Positions 1 to 5,412 of a stretch of 5,412 nt of DNA are shown in pieces. The stretch comes from Globobulimina sp. (Eukaryota; Foraminifera; Rotaliida). Both the position numbers and the translations under genes were made by a program. The stretch spans positions 1-5,412 of the forward strand of contig PIVH01000586.1 of NCBI GenBank assembly GCA_003354225.1. Reading direction: 5' to 3'. The notes under the pieces are model-generated. The model saw only the letters and a program-made list of their open reading frames with translations. It made no database searches and had not been told where the DNA came from. Every line of letters begins with the position of its first letter. Within the stretch, counting starts at the first letter, position 1.

Positions 1-217
1 GTTAGTAGAATGCCTTCAAATTTTGCTTTTGAACCAATCACTTGTTTTCATACAATAATCACTAAGCAACGCTAATCGGTCACTCGAAACAAATGACGGC
101 TCGGGTTGTATGATCGAATATGAATAAAAGGAAAAAACAATTGGATATGAACGCCAATGCAAATGGCAAAGTATTTGTATTGACTGTGAGAAGCGGTGCA
201 GTGGGCATTACGTTTAT
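1..217. repeat. Flanking direct repeat, copy 1
   Basis: Positions 1-217 align without gaps to 5196-5412, at an offset of 5195. I count 16 mismatches in 1-103 (about 84% identity) and none in 104-217 (114 of 114 identical). The repeat reaches both window ends, so its true outer limits are unknown. It contains the decayed helicase fragment. Confidence 0.95.
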
Positions 218-320
218 TTTAGAGCCGCCTTTTAATGCTGCACTGCATCACTGTGATAATACGAGATAGATCACTGTACATAAACAATATGCTGATACAA
301 AAAACATAAAAACAATTATT
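1..320 (+). pseudogene. Decayed fragment of a SNF2-family (SHPRH/HLTF-like) helicase C-terminal lobe, copy 1
   Basis: Two reading frames together follow the C-terminal RecA-like lobe of SNF2 ATPases. From about 35 to 118, one frame gives LVFIQ, then TAA at 56-58 where the family usually has Trp, then SLSNANRSLE. This resembles motif IV (LVFSQW...). From the ATG at 120 the next frame gives MNKRKKQLDM, then KVFVLTVRSGAVGIT and FILEPPFNAALHH. This matches motif V and the following EP-x-x-NPALE segment. About seven residues (usually LTAA..V) are missing between GIT and FILEP. After TAG at 267-269 the same frame reads ITVHKQYADT, like the (V/I)TVH...DT(I)E stretch after motif VI, while the HRxGQ motif VI itself is gone. 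With two stops, a frame change and two deletions it cannot encode a helicase. The longest intact piece is a 49-codon ORF at 120-269. Assignment is by motif recall only and other SNF2 subfamilies are possible. Confidence 0.55.
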
Positions 321-333
321 TTACAAAATCAGT

Positions 334-1596
334 TTAAAAATTCCTGGCAAGTGGCGGTCTCTTTCTCTTGCGTTTTTTTTGTTTCTTTTTTGGTTTTGGT
401 TTCTTTCTTTCTTTGTATATTAACCAACACGCACCATTCCTCTCGCATTTCCATTTGATAGAATTCAAAGAATTAATGAATGCGTCAATTTTCTCTGAAG
501 GCATTGGGTCATACGGAATATAAAACCTCTTACTTTCGTTTCGTATTCCAAATTCAACTGATTCTAAACAAATGAAATTAAGTTTACATTTTGTGTTCTT
601 TTCAATTTTAAATATTTCTGATTCTATAAACTCCAAATATGACGGATCCATTATCACCATCCAATCCGCAGACACTTTATCCTCAAAAGAATGCTGTACA
701 TTAATACGTGTACATTGTGAGAATATATCATTGCTCAAACCAAAGAATCTTAGAAATTGTTGTTCGTTTATAAACAATTCGTAAAATCCTCGGAAATTAC
801 GCCGTAATGCTTCAAGATTGATAGTAATTTGTTTTTTCCTCTGCACAAATAATTGAAAAACATTTTTCATATAAGATTTCTGCTTAACATCTCCCCATAA
901 AAACGAACTAATGATCTGATAATCCCGTTTTGTGGGCTTTTTTGCTTCATCTACAAAGAAACAGTCGCCATCCGTGGAGTTTGCGCCATGTAATACTGCA
1001 TCAAATATAGTGAGTGCTCTAATTGCGCATCGATAGTTTTCTGCGGACTTAAGATCTCTCACATTATGGAACCGCAACGGAGCACGACCTCCAACAAAAA
1101 GACGTTCATCTTCGAATCCAAAAAAAGACAAAAATGAACAATCGAAGTACCTCAAAGGTCCGCCCGAATCGCCATATTGCTTTAATTCCAAAATGCAGCC
1201 ATTATCAGAAGCAAATAATGCTGCAATTTGTATCTGTGGAGTGGTTGATGTTGGACCTTTGAAGGAAGCTACAAATGATTCGAATAATACTTTTGATGAA
1301 ACTCCGGTATAAAAAGTAGATATTTTCGAATAACAATCCATTTTCGTGCCATACAATTCCACACATTCTCTCATTAATCGCTGCCAATTTGCATATTCAC
1401 GGCACCGCACTTTAAACTGTTTGTTACTTTCACCTTTCCTGATTTTTCTGAATGACTCACTGAAAGAATACGATAAATCCGAAAAATCAGTGTATAAAAT
1501 AATTGACAACAAATGGTTTACAGATATTACATATCCTTTAGGAATCTCCATCAATTCATACATATCATCCAATGAACCGCCGCCAGGAATTCTCAT
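334..1596 (-). CDS. ADP-ribosyltransferase-like (ART-like) protein, main body of the minus-strand gene
   Basis: This is an open frame of 420 codons from the ATG at 1596, though the start is probably internal to a longer protein. Residues 27-85 are a helical lead-in (HLLSIILYTDFSDL, then WQRLMRECVELYG). Residues 93-170 follow the ART order: an aromatic-x-G strand (F95 Y96 T97 G98), a TST motif at 116-118, a following A-LFA helix, and E162-D163-E164 before RLF. These correspond to the R-S-E positions of ADP-ribosyltransferases, except that the Arg is Thr97 (codon ACC at 1308-1306). Residues 240-395 form a second domain I cannot name. It resembles the C-terminal half of a large protein family I recall from foraminifera. 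Residues 395-413 are almost all Lys, Arg and Pro, a possible nuclear signal or nucleic-acid-binding tail. The frame opens only after TGA at 1611-1609, yet related sequence continues upstream in another frame. Activity is doubtful without the Arg. Confidence 0.6.
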   Translation of the reverse strand: MRIPGGGSLDDMYELMEIPKGYVISVNHLLSIILYTDFSDLSYSFSESFRKIRKGESNKQFKVRCREYANWQRLMRECVELYGTKMDCYSKISTFYTGVSSKVLFESFVASFKGPTSTTPQIQIAALFASDNGCILELKQYGDSGGPLRYFDCSFLSFFGFEDERLFVGGRAPLRFHNVRDLKSAENYRCAIRALTIFDAVLHGANSTDGDCFFVDEAKKPTKRDYQIISSFLWGDVKQKSYMKNVFQLFVQRKKQITINLEALRRNFRGFYELFINEQQFLRFFGLSNDIFSQCTRINVQHSFEDKVSADWMVIMDPSYLEFIESEIFKIEKNTKCKLNFICLESVEFGIRNESKRFYIPYDPMPSEKIDAFINSLNSIKWKCERNGACWLIYKERKKPKPKKKQKKRKRKRPPLARNF

Positions 1597-1715
1597 TGCT
1601 TGAATGCATCACATTCTTTATGGAATTTAACAGCTTTGATATATGACTCATGGAAAGCTGCGGCATTCAATGTGCATGTTTTATTGTTCATTATTTCTTC
1701 TTTAATGTTTCTGTA
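1593..1715 (-). pseudogene. Out-of-frame segment of the ART-like gene between two frame breaks
   Basis: This 40-codon stretch reads KEEIMNNKTCTLNAAAF and ends in CDAFKQ-stop. It lies exactly between the upstream part (stop at 1704-1702) and the 420-codon body (opening at 1608). Those two share one frame and this piece is in another. Its content fits the helical segment (KY..LKEEI..N.) that I recall preceding the ART-like domain in related proteins, whereas the main frame holds several stops here. The entry point coincides with a run of six A (plus-strand T at 1716-1721), and the exit lies between 1608 and 1593. It is therefore probably the same coding sequence displaced by two indels of opposite sign. 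Whether they are genuine mutations or sequencing/assembly errors cannot be told here. Confidence 0.5.
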
Positions 1716-2163
1716 TTTTTTCTCTATACCACTCGCTGAATGTATCACCATTATTATAAACAATATCTTTGTCGTTGTTGTTTTTATAACATCGCCAGAA
1801 ATAACAACGTTTTCCAAAACTGAATTCTTTTAAATCTGTATTATCTGTTTTAGTTTCCACGTTTTCATTATCTAATTTTGCTTCATTCTGTTTTTCGTCA
1901 TCATGACTGGCCTTTGTTTGAAGAATAAATTTGGTCTTTTGGACTCGTTCCATACCTCTGTGATTTTGTAAAATCTGTCTTTTGTCACATAAATACGTTT
2001 TCAATTTACGTATTTCTGAATCTTGATAAAATATCTTGTGATCATCATCTTTTTCCTGGATTTCATCGTTTGTATTATCACTTTTGTCAGAAATTGGCTC
2101 AGTATGCCATCTAAACCCAGTCTGATACGAATGAATAAAATTACAATGAATATTGTCTAACAA
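1702..2163 (-). CDS. Charged linker and N-terminal edge of the ART-like domain
   Basis: An open frame of 153 codons in the same frame as the 420-codon body downstream. Its first codon is TTG and it has no nearby ATG, so it is best read as an internal exon and not as a separate gene. The first half is rich in Asp, Glu, Lys and Asn (for example SDKSDNTNDEIQEKDDD and later NENVETKTDN), as expected for a disordered linker. A more ordered helical patch contains RKLKTYLCDKRQIL and RGMERVQKTKFIL. Near the end, FSFGKRCYFWRCYKNN and FSEWYREK resemble the start of the ART-like family, where a Phe-Gly...Trp stretch precedes the KY..LKEEI helix. The frame then stops at 1704-1702, just after the A6 run at 1721-1716. 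Similarity is from memory and should be tested by profile search. Confidence 0.45.
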   Translation of the reverse strand: MLDNIHCNFIHSYQTGFRWHTEPISDKSDNTNDEIQEKDDDHKIFYQDSEIRKLKTYLCDKRQILQNHRGMERVQKTKFILQTKASHDDEKQNEAKLDNENVETKTDNTDLKEFSFGKRCYFWRCYKNNNDKDIVYNNGDTFSEWYREKIQKH

Positions 2164-2223
2164 ATCAGTAAAAAATGTAATTTGTAAACTATATTATTAA
2201 TAATGTAATTATAAATTACATAC
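2111..2223 (-). other. Candidate intron between UBL-B and the charged linker
   Basis: A strong donor, AAATT|GTATGT, begins at 2223 and is phase 2. A TACTGAT branch-like site lies at 2170-2164. The nearest AG (ending 2157) gives the wrong phase for the downstream frame and runs into a stop after four codons. The AG ending at 2111 keeps the frame, giving a 113-nt intron. An AG in the CAG at about 2119 would suit a phase-0 donor at 2219. The acceptor is therefore unresolved; the intron's presence is more credible than its 3' end. Confidence 0.35.
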
Positions 2224-2481
2224 AATTTAAAAACTATCTGCAAAGTGCATCCATCAAAAATATTATAATCAGATAATGTCAATTTATCCATTAATTGCTG
2301 TCCAGTAAATATTAATCGTTGATTTTCGACTGGAATGCCTTGTTTTTGTTGAACTCTTTGTTTAATATCTTTGATATTGTCGTTTGGATTAACATTTAAC
2401 GGAATGCATTTGCCATTTAATGTTTTGATATAAATACTTTTTGCAGTGGATTGAGGCAATTTTATTGACCGTGACCATCCC
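2224..2481 (-). CDS. Second ubiquitin-like domain (UBL-B), candidate internal exon
   Basis: The stretch beginning IYIKTLNGKCIPL and continuing through IKQRVQQKQGIPVENQ, QRLIFTGQQL and TLSDYNIFDGCTLQIVF is a clear ubiquitin fold. Equivalents of K6, L8, K11, K27, K33, I44 and V70 are kept. K29 is Arg, K48 is Gln and K63 is Asp. The C-terminal LRLRGG is absent: the sequence goes FKL and then, if unspliced, an AT-rich hydrophobic run to a stop. It therefore cannot be processed or conjugated like ubiquitin. There is no in-frame ATG upstream (the frame opens after TAA at 2501-2499; the apparent start at 2459 is TTG). It is therefore either an internal exon joined to the upstream ubiquitin-like domain or a headless fragment. 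The limits given are my candidate splice sites. Confidence 0.65.
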
Positions 2482-2557
2482 CTTTTTTTTGTTTTTTTTT
2501 AGTATTTTTATTTGTATTTTATTATAGAAACATTATCATAGACTCATAGGATCATAC
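2482..2557 (-). other. Candidate intron between the two ubiquitin-like domains
   Basis: On the minus strand, AAATT|GTATGA begins at 2557. A TACTAAA branch-like site lies at 2504-2498, and an AG ends at 2482 about 16 nt later. Length is 76 nt. Both sides are phase 2, so the reading frame runs through from one ubiquitin-like domain to the next. The tract before the AG is A-rich and not pyrimidine-rich, which is a weakness. An alternative phase-2 AG ends at 2437. Confidence 0.4.
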
Positions 2558-2781
2558 AATTTCATTGCTAAATATAAGGTTTCTTGTTTATTTATGTTAT
2601 AATCTGCTAAGGTATTTTCATCATTTAATTGCTTTCCATGAGCAATTAATCGTTGTTGTTGAGGTAATATATCTTCTTTATCTTGGATTTGGATTTTAAT
2701 ACTTTGAATTGTATCATTTGGCTCCACCTCCAATGTAATTGGTTTACCATGTAATGTTTTGATTGTTATTGGGAACAACAT
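2536..2781 (-). CDS. First ubiquitin-like domain (UBL-A), probable 5' exon of the UBL-UBL-ART-like gene
   Basis: The ATG at 2781-2779 has A at -3 and is the first in this frame. Read unspliced it encodes 81 residues, about ubiquitin length plus five. [40 protein letters not shown] and [19 protein letters not shown] align with ubiquitin along its whole length at an offset of two. Equivalents of K6, L8, K11, K27, K33, I44, K48 and K63 are present. K29 is Gln, G35 is Asp, H68 is Tyr and V70 is Ala. LRLRGG is replaced by [13 protein letters not shown], so it is not a conjugatable ubiquitin. The frame is open further upstream (a hydrophobic stretch, [13 protein letters not shown]) but without an ATG, so I reject that extension. 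A donor-like GTATGA at 2557 would end the coding exon at 2558, phase 2, and fuse it to the second ubiquitin-like domain. Confidence 0.7.
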   Translation of the reverse strand: MLFPITIKTLHGKPITLEVEPNDTIQSIKIQIQDKEDILPQQQRLIAHGKQLNDENTLADYNINKQETLYLAMKLYDPMSL

Positions 2782-2975
2782 GTTTAACGGATAATTTGTA
2801 TAAAGTATGATTAAGATGAGAGTAGCAACAAAACTTGACGAAAAGTTAAAAATCTTCGCTAACAAATCCCAACTCCCCAAGACCACGAAAGCTATACAAG
2901 TTAGATATTAGCGACCTTGCATTCCATTTGTTTCCTGTGCATCAGCATCAATACAATTGAATTGAAATCAAGAGA
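2782..2975. promoter_or_regulatory. Divergent intergenic region between the UBL/ART-like gene and the lectin gene
   Basis: These 194 bases separate the two ATGs, which point away from each other, so both promoters or one bidirectional promoter should lie here. I see no convincing TATA box or recognisable operator. The minus strand is open but lacks an ATG. The lectin ATG at 2976 has A at -3. Confidence 0.4.
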
Positions 2976-4850
2976 ATGAGCAGTATTGTATGGTTCGTCT
3001 GCATTGCAATTTTAACTCGTCTGGTTGAATCAAACCGGTTTATTAATAACGAATCACAGCAAACCGGTTTACCAACAATAACCCCAAGTATTGAACCAAC
3101 AACACTTGCACCATCAAAATGGTCTTCATGGTACGGAGGAAATGGTGGTGTATTACATGAACTTTATGGAATAAACAACTCAAGCTATGTGACAAAGATA
3201 TGTGTGACGGAAGGATCAGTAGTAATTGCAATTGAGGTGGAATTTAGTGATGGCACAATCCAGGCGGCAGGGAATGGAGATGACTCTGCTGAATGTTATT
3301 CCGTTGGTAACAACGAGTGCTTCACAAATGTAACATTACGGTATGGAACGCTGGTTGATTCATTACAGTTTCATACTTCATTTGGTAAAGTAAGCCGGAT
3401 TTGGGGCGGTTTTGGAGGTGGTGGTCCTTATTCAGTTTATGGTAATGGATGTATTTCAAAATTAGATGTTCGGACAGGCGATGCATTGGACGCAATACGA
3501 TTTTATTTTGGTGAGATTGTGTTTTCAAACGCAACCAGCGATCACCCAACGGTGGCACCAATAGCAATGCCTACCAATGAACCAACCACTGAACCAACAA
3601 CAATTGCACCGTCGACATCCAATATTGATAAACAATGGTCTTCGTGGTACGGAGGAGTTGGCGGCGGATTACATGAACTTTATGGAATAAACAACTCAAG
3701 CTATGTGACAAAGATATGTGTGACAGAAGGATCAGTAGTAATTGCAATTCTGGCAGAATTTAGTGATGGCACAATTCAGGTCGGAGGGAATGTAGATGAA
3801 TTTGATGAATGTTATTCCGTTGGTAACAACGAGTGCTTCACAAATGTTACATTACGGTATGGAACGCTTGTCGATTCATTACAGTTTCATACTTCTTTTG
3901 GTAAAGTAGGCCCACATTGGGGTGGTTTTGGAGGTGGTGGTCCTTATTCAGTTTATGGTAATGGATGTATTTCGAAATTAGATGTTCGGACAGGCGATGC
4001 ATTGGATGCAATACGATTTTATTTTCGTGAGATTGTGTTTTCAAACGCAACCCGCGGCCCAACGGTGATTTTAACAGCAATGCCTACCAATGAACCAACC
4101 ACTGAACCAACAACAACGATTCCAACAACACTTGCACCATCAAAATGGTCTTCATGGTTCGGAGGAAATGGTGGTGTATTACATGAACTTTATGGAATAA
4201 ACAACTCAAGCTATGTGACAAAGATATGTGTGACAGAAGGATCAGTAGTAATTGCAATTGAGGTGGAATTTAGTGATGGCACAATCCAGGTGGCAGGGAA
4301 TGGAGATGACTCTGCTGAATGTTATTCCGTTGGTAACAACGAGTGCTTCACAAATGTAACGTTACGATACGGAGCGCTGGTTGATTTATTACAGTTTCAT
4401 ACTTCATTTGGTAAAGTAAGCAGAATTTGGGGTGGTTTTGGTGGTGGTGGTCCTTATTCAGTTTATGGTAATGGATGTATTTCAAAATTAGATGTTCGGA
4501 CAGGCACTGCATTGGATGCAATACGATTTTATTTTGGTGAGATTGTGTTTTCAAACGCAACCAGCGACCCAACTTCAGGTAATTTAATTTATATAATTGT
4601 TGACATCTTCACAAACATATAAATTCCAACAGTGATTCCCACAACGATTCCAACAACGATTCCAACAACAATCCCTAGTATTGAACCAACAACGAATTCA
4701 ACAGTAATTCCAACGGTGATTCCAACAGCAATTCCTACAATAACTCCAACAGTGATTCAAACAGCGTCTCCAGCTCATTCCAATAGCTTTGCAGTTTTAT
4801 ATTACACTCTGTTTTGCTTTTTTTTTGTTATGACTGATCACTTTTTTTAA
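2976..4850 (+). CDS. Secreted, probably membrane-anchored protein with three jacalin-type lectin domains
   Basis: Exon 1 is 2976-4578 and exon 2 is 4633-4850, together encoding about 606 residues. Residues 1-19 look like a signal peptide (hydrophobic IVWFVCIAIL core). Three 139-residue jacalin-like (beta-prism I) domains follow at 49-187, 221-359 and 391-529. Each starts WSSW(Y/F)GG and has a GGFGGGGPYSVYG segment and a C-terminal TG(D/T)ALDAIRFYF. The last contains the GxxxD motif that jacalin-related lectins use for sugar binding. Each domain has four Cys, probably two disulfides, and N-glycosylation sequons (NNSS, NVT, NAT). Linkers are Pro/Thr-rich (PTNEPTTEPTT). After the third domain a Pro-Thr stalk leads to a hydrophobic end (residues about 586-601, SFAVLYYTLFCFFFVM) and a five-residue tail. 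This suggests a GPI signal or tail anchor at the cell surface. An ATTAAA at 4886 may serve polyadenylation. The ligand is unknown. Confidence 0.85.
3120..4562 (+). repeat. Three tandem 417-bp jacalin-domain units
   Basis: The units are 3120-3536, 3636-4052 and 4146-4562, at spacings of 516 and 510 bp. By my count, protein units 1 and 3 differ at 5 of 139 positions and units 1 and 2 at 14. Units 1 and 3 also share the preceding TTLAPSKW leader, whereas unit 2 has a different one. This points to a recent copy between 1 and 3, by duplication or gene conversion. Confidence 0.9.
4579..4632 (+). other. 54-nt spliceosomal intron in the lectin gene
   Basis: The donor is TTCAG|GTAATT after 4578 and the acceptor is TTCCAACAG|TG before 4633. 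The interior is AT-rich, unlike either side. Splicing is phase 1 and joins DPTS to V-IPTTIPTT, continuing the Pro-Thr linker. The intron is 18 codons long with TAA at 4620-4622 in the exon frame. Unspliced RNA would therefore end after 548 residues. Confidence 0.8.
4635..4670 (+). repeat. 12-nt coding minisatellite (Ile-Pro-Thr-Thr)
   Basis: Three head-to-tail units of ATTCCMACAACR at 4635, 4647 and 4659 encode IPTT repeats of the stalk. Looser copies (IPSIEPTT, VIPT, AIPT, ITPT) continue to about 4770. Likely a length-variable, O-glycosylated stalk. Confidence 0.8.
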
Positions 4851-5195
4851 TCTGATCTAGTCGTTTGTTCCCAAAACATTTGAAAATTAAATATTATGGT
4901 ATGATAGCTTTTTTTTTTGTGTTCTTTTTTTGTTTCTTTATTTCTAACTAATTTTAATTAATTTTATATACTTACAATGGAAGGTTTAGAAGTTTATGCA
5001 TTGAGAGGTTGGGATGTTCAGAAGTTGGTGGAAATAAGTATCATAGAATTGGATTCTTGTTTCATTAATAATTCAACTTCTGAACGCATAAACCTCCGAA
5101 CCTATCAACCTCTCAAACCTCTGACTTCAATGCAATTCTTTCAATTATTTTTGTCGATTTATTGATAGTATGAGCAAATCCTTTAAATTTTAGTC
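4851..5195. other. Non-coding AT-rich spacer downstream of the lectin gene
   Basis: This stretch holds a possible ATTAAA poly(A) signal at 4886-4891, T-tracts around 4911-4930, and the inverted repeat described separately. I see no convincing gene. A 62-codon ATG frame at 4977-5165 lies wholly over the inverted repeat and resembles nothing I know. Confidence 0.6.
4983..5116. repeat. Imperfect inverted repeat with two alternative pairings
   Basis: Perfect arms pair 5016-5027 (GTTCAGAAGTTG) with 5074-5085, and 4992-4999 (GTTTATGC) with 5086-5093. Weaker pairing extends outward toward 4983 and 5103. The bulged segment 5001-5011 (TTGAGAGGTTG) is instead perfectly complementary to 5106-5116, which crosses the first set. 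It could be a small foldback element remnant or a structured transcript. Confidence 0.7.
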
Positions 5196-5412
5196 GTACG
5201 TAGAATCCATTCAAATGTTGATTTTGAAGCAATAACTTGTTTTAATACAATAATCACTAAGCAATGCTAATCTGTCTCTCGAAACATATGACTGGTCTGG
5301 TTGTATGATCGAATATGAATAAAAGGAAAAAACAATTGGATATGAACGCCAATGCAAATGGCAAAGTATTTGTATTGACTGTGAGAAGCGGTGCAGTGGG
5401 CATTACGTTTAT
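5196..5412. repeat. Flanking direct repeat, copy 2
   Basis: Second copy of positions 1-217 in the same orientation, cut by the window end. The first 103 positions differ at 16 sites and the last 114 are identical. Confidence 0.95.
5196..5412 (+). pseudogene. Decayed SNF2-family helicase fragment, copy 2 (truncated by window end)
   Basis: This has the same content as the fragment at the left end. A motif IV-like stretch carries TAA at 5251-5253, at the position shared with copy 1 (usual Trp). An ATG frame from 5315 then reads MNKRKKQLDM and KVFVLTVRSGAVGIT before the window stops. The frame change near 5313 and the bases after GIT match copy 1, so the stop, the frame change and probably the first deletion existed before the fragment was duplicated. 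Copy 2 has an extra stop (TAA at 5233) in the motif IV frame. Confidence 0.5.

Noticed and set aside
572-784. 70-codon plus-strand frame and other plus-strand frames over 1346-1833
   Set aside because: They overlap the ART-like gene antisense and show no domain or composition of their own.
2782-2907. Hydrophobic N-terminal extension of the first ubiquitin-like domain
   Set aside because: The frame is open but has only a GTG at 2886 and no ATG; the ATG at 2781 sits where ubiquitin folds start.
3043-4572. Minus-strand open frames of 60-80 codons repeated across the lectin domains
   Set aside because: They recur in step with the three jacalin units and are antisense shadows of that coding sequence.
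4579-4632. Simple nonsense mutation in place of an intron in the lectin gene
   Set aside because: Strong GT and AG boundaries, AT-rich interior and seamless Pro-Thr linker after splicing fit an intron better, although the shared frame means the alternative is not excluded by sequence alone.
4977-5165. 62-codon ATG frame (MEGLEVYALRGW...) downstream of the lectin gene
   Set aside because: It lies wholly over the inverted repeat, resembles no family I know and has no further support. Its codons look like a by-product of the repeat.
1-5412. LTR retrotransposon explaining the flanking direct repeats
   Set aside because: No reverse transcriptase, integrase, primer-binding site or polypurine tract is visible, and the repeats carry a helicase relic.

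Overview
This is AT-rich eukaryotic nuclear DNA, most likely from a unicellular protist. Evidence for a eukaryote: a clear 54-nt GT-AG intron that joins two halves of one secreted-protein gene, TACTRAY-like branch sites near further candidate introns, ubiquitin-fold domains, and a secretory protein with Pro-Thr linkers and N-glycosylation sequons. The ADP-ribosyltransferase-like (ART-like) protein on the minus strand resembles, from memory, a family greatly expanded in foraminifera such as Reticulomyxa filosa. A rhizarian/foraminiferan-like source is therefore my best guess, but it is an inference and not proven by the window.

Layout. (1) Positions 1 to about 320 (+) hold a decayed fragment of the C-terminal half of a SNF2-family (SHPRH/HLTF-like) helicase. 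(2) Positions 334-2781 (-) look like one mosaic gene. Read 5'->3' on the minus strand it has a first ubiquitin-like domain, a candidate short intron, a second ubiquitin-like domain, another candidate intron, a charged linker, an ART-like domain, a second C-terminal domain, and a very basic tail. Two frame breaks of opposite sign interrupt it, near 1716-1721 and 1593-1608, so it is either a young pseudogene or carries sequence errors. (3) Positions 2782-2975 form a short divergent intergenic region. (4) Positions 2976-4850 (+) hold a well-preserved secreted lectin-like gene: signal peptide, three nearly identical jacalin-type domains separated by Pro/Thr linkers, a 54-nt intron, a Pro-Thr stalk, and a hydrophobic C-terminus suited to membrane or GPI anchoring. 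(5) Positions 4851-5195 are non-coding AT-rich DNA with T-tracts and an imperfect inverted repeat. (6) Positions 5196-5412 repeat positions 1-217 directly, including the same decayed helicase fragment.

The most unusual items are: the apparent tandem-ubiquitin-like/ART-like fusion, in which neither ubiquitin fold keeps a C-terminal Gly-Gly and the expected catalytic Arg of the ART motif is Thr; the lectin gene, whose intron is a multiple of three and carries an in-frame stop so that retention would give an unanchored protein; and the flanking direct repeats, which switch abruptly from about 84% to 100% identity. Nothing in the window shows the two main genes acting together. Their head-to-head arrangement only permits shared regulation.
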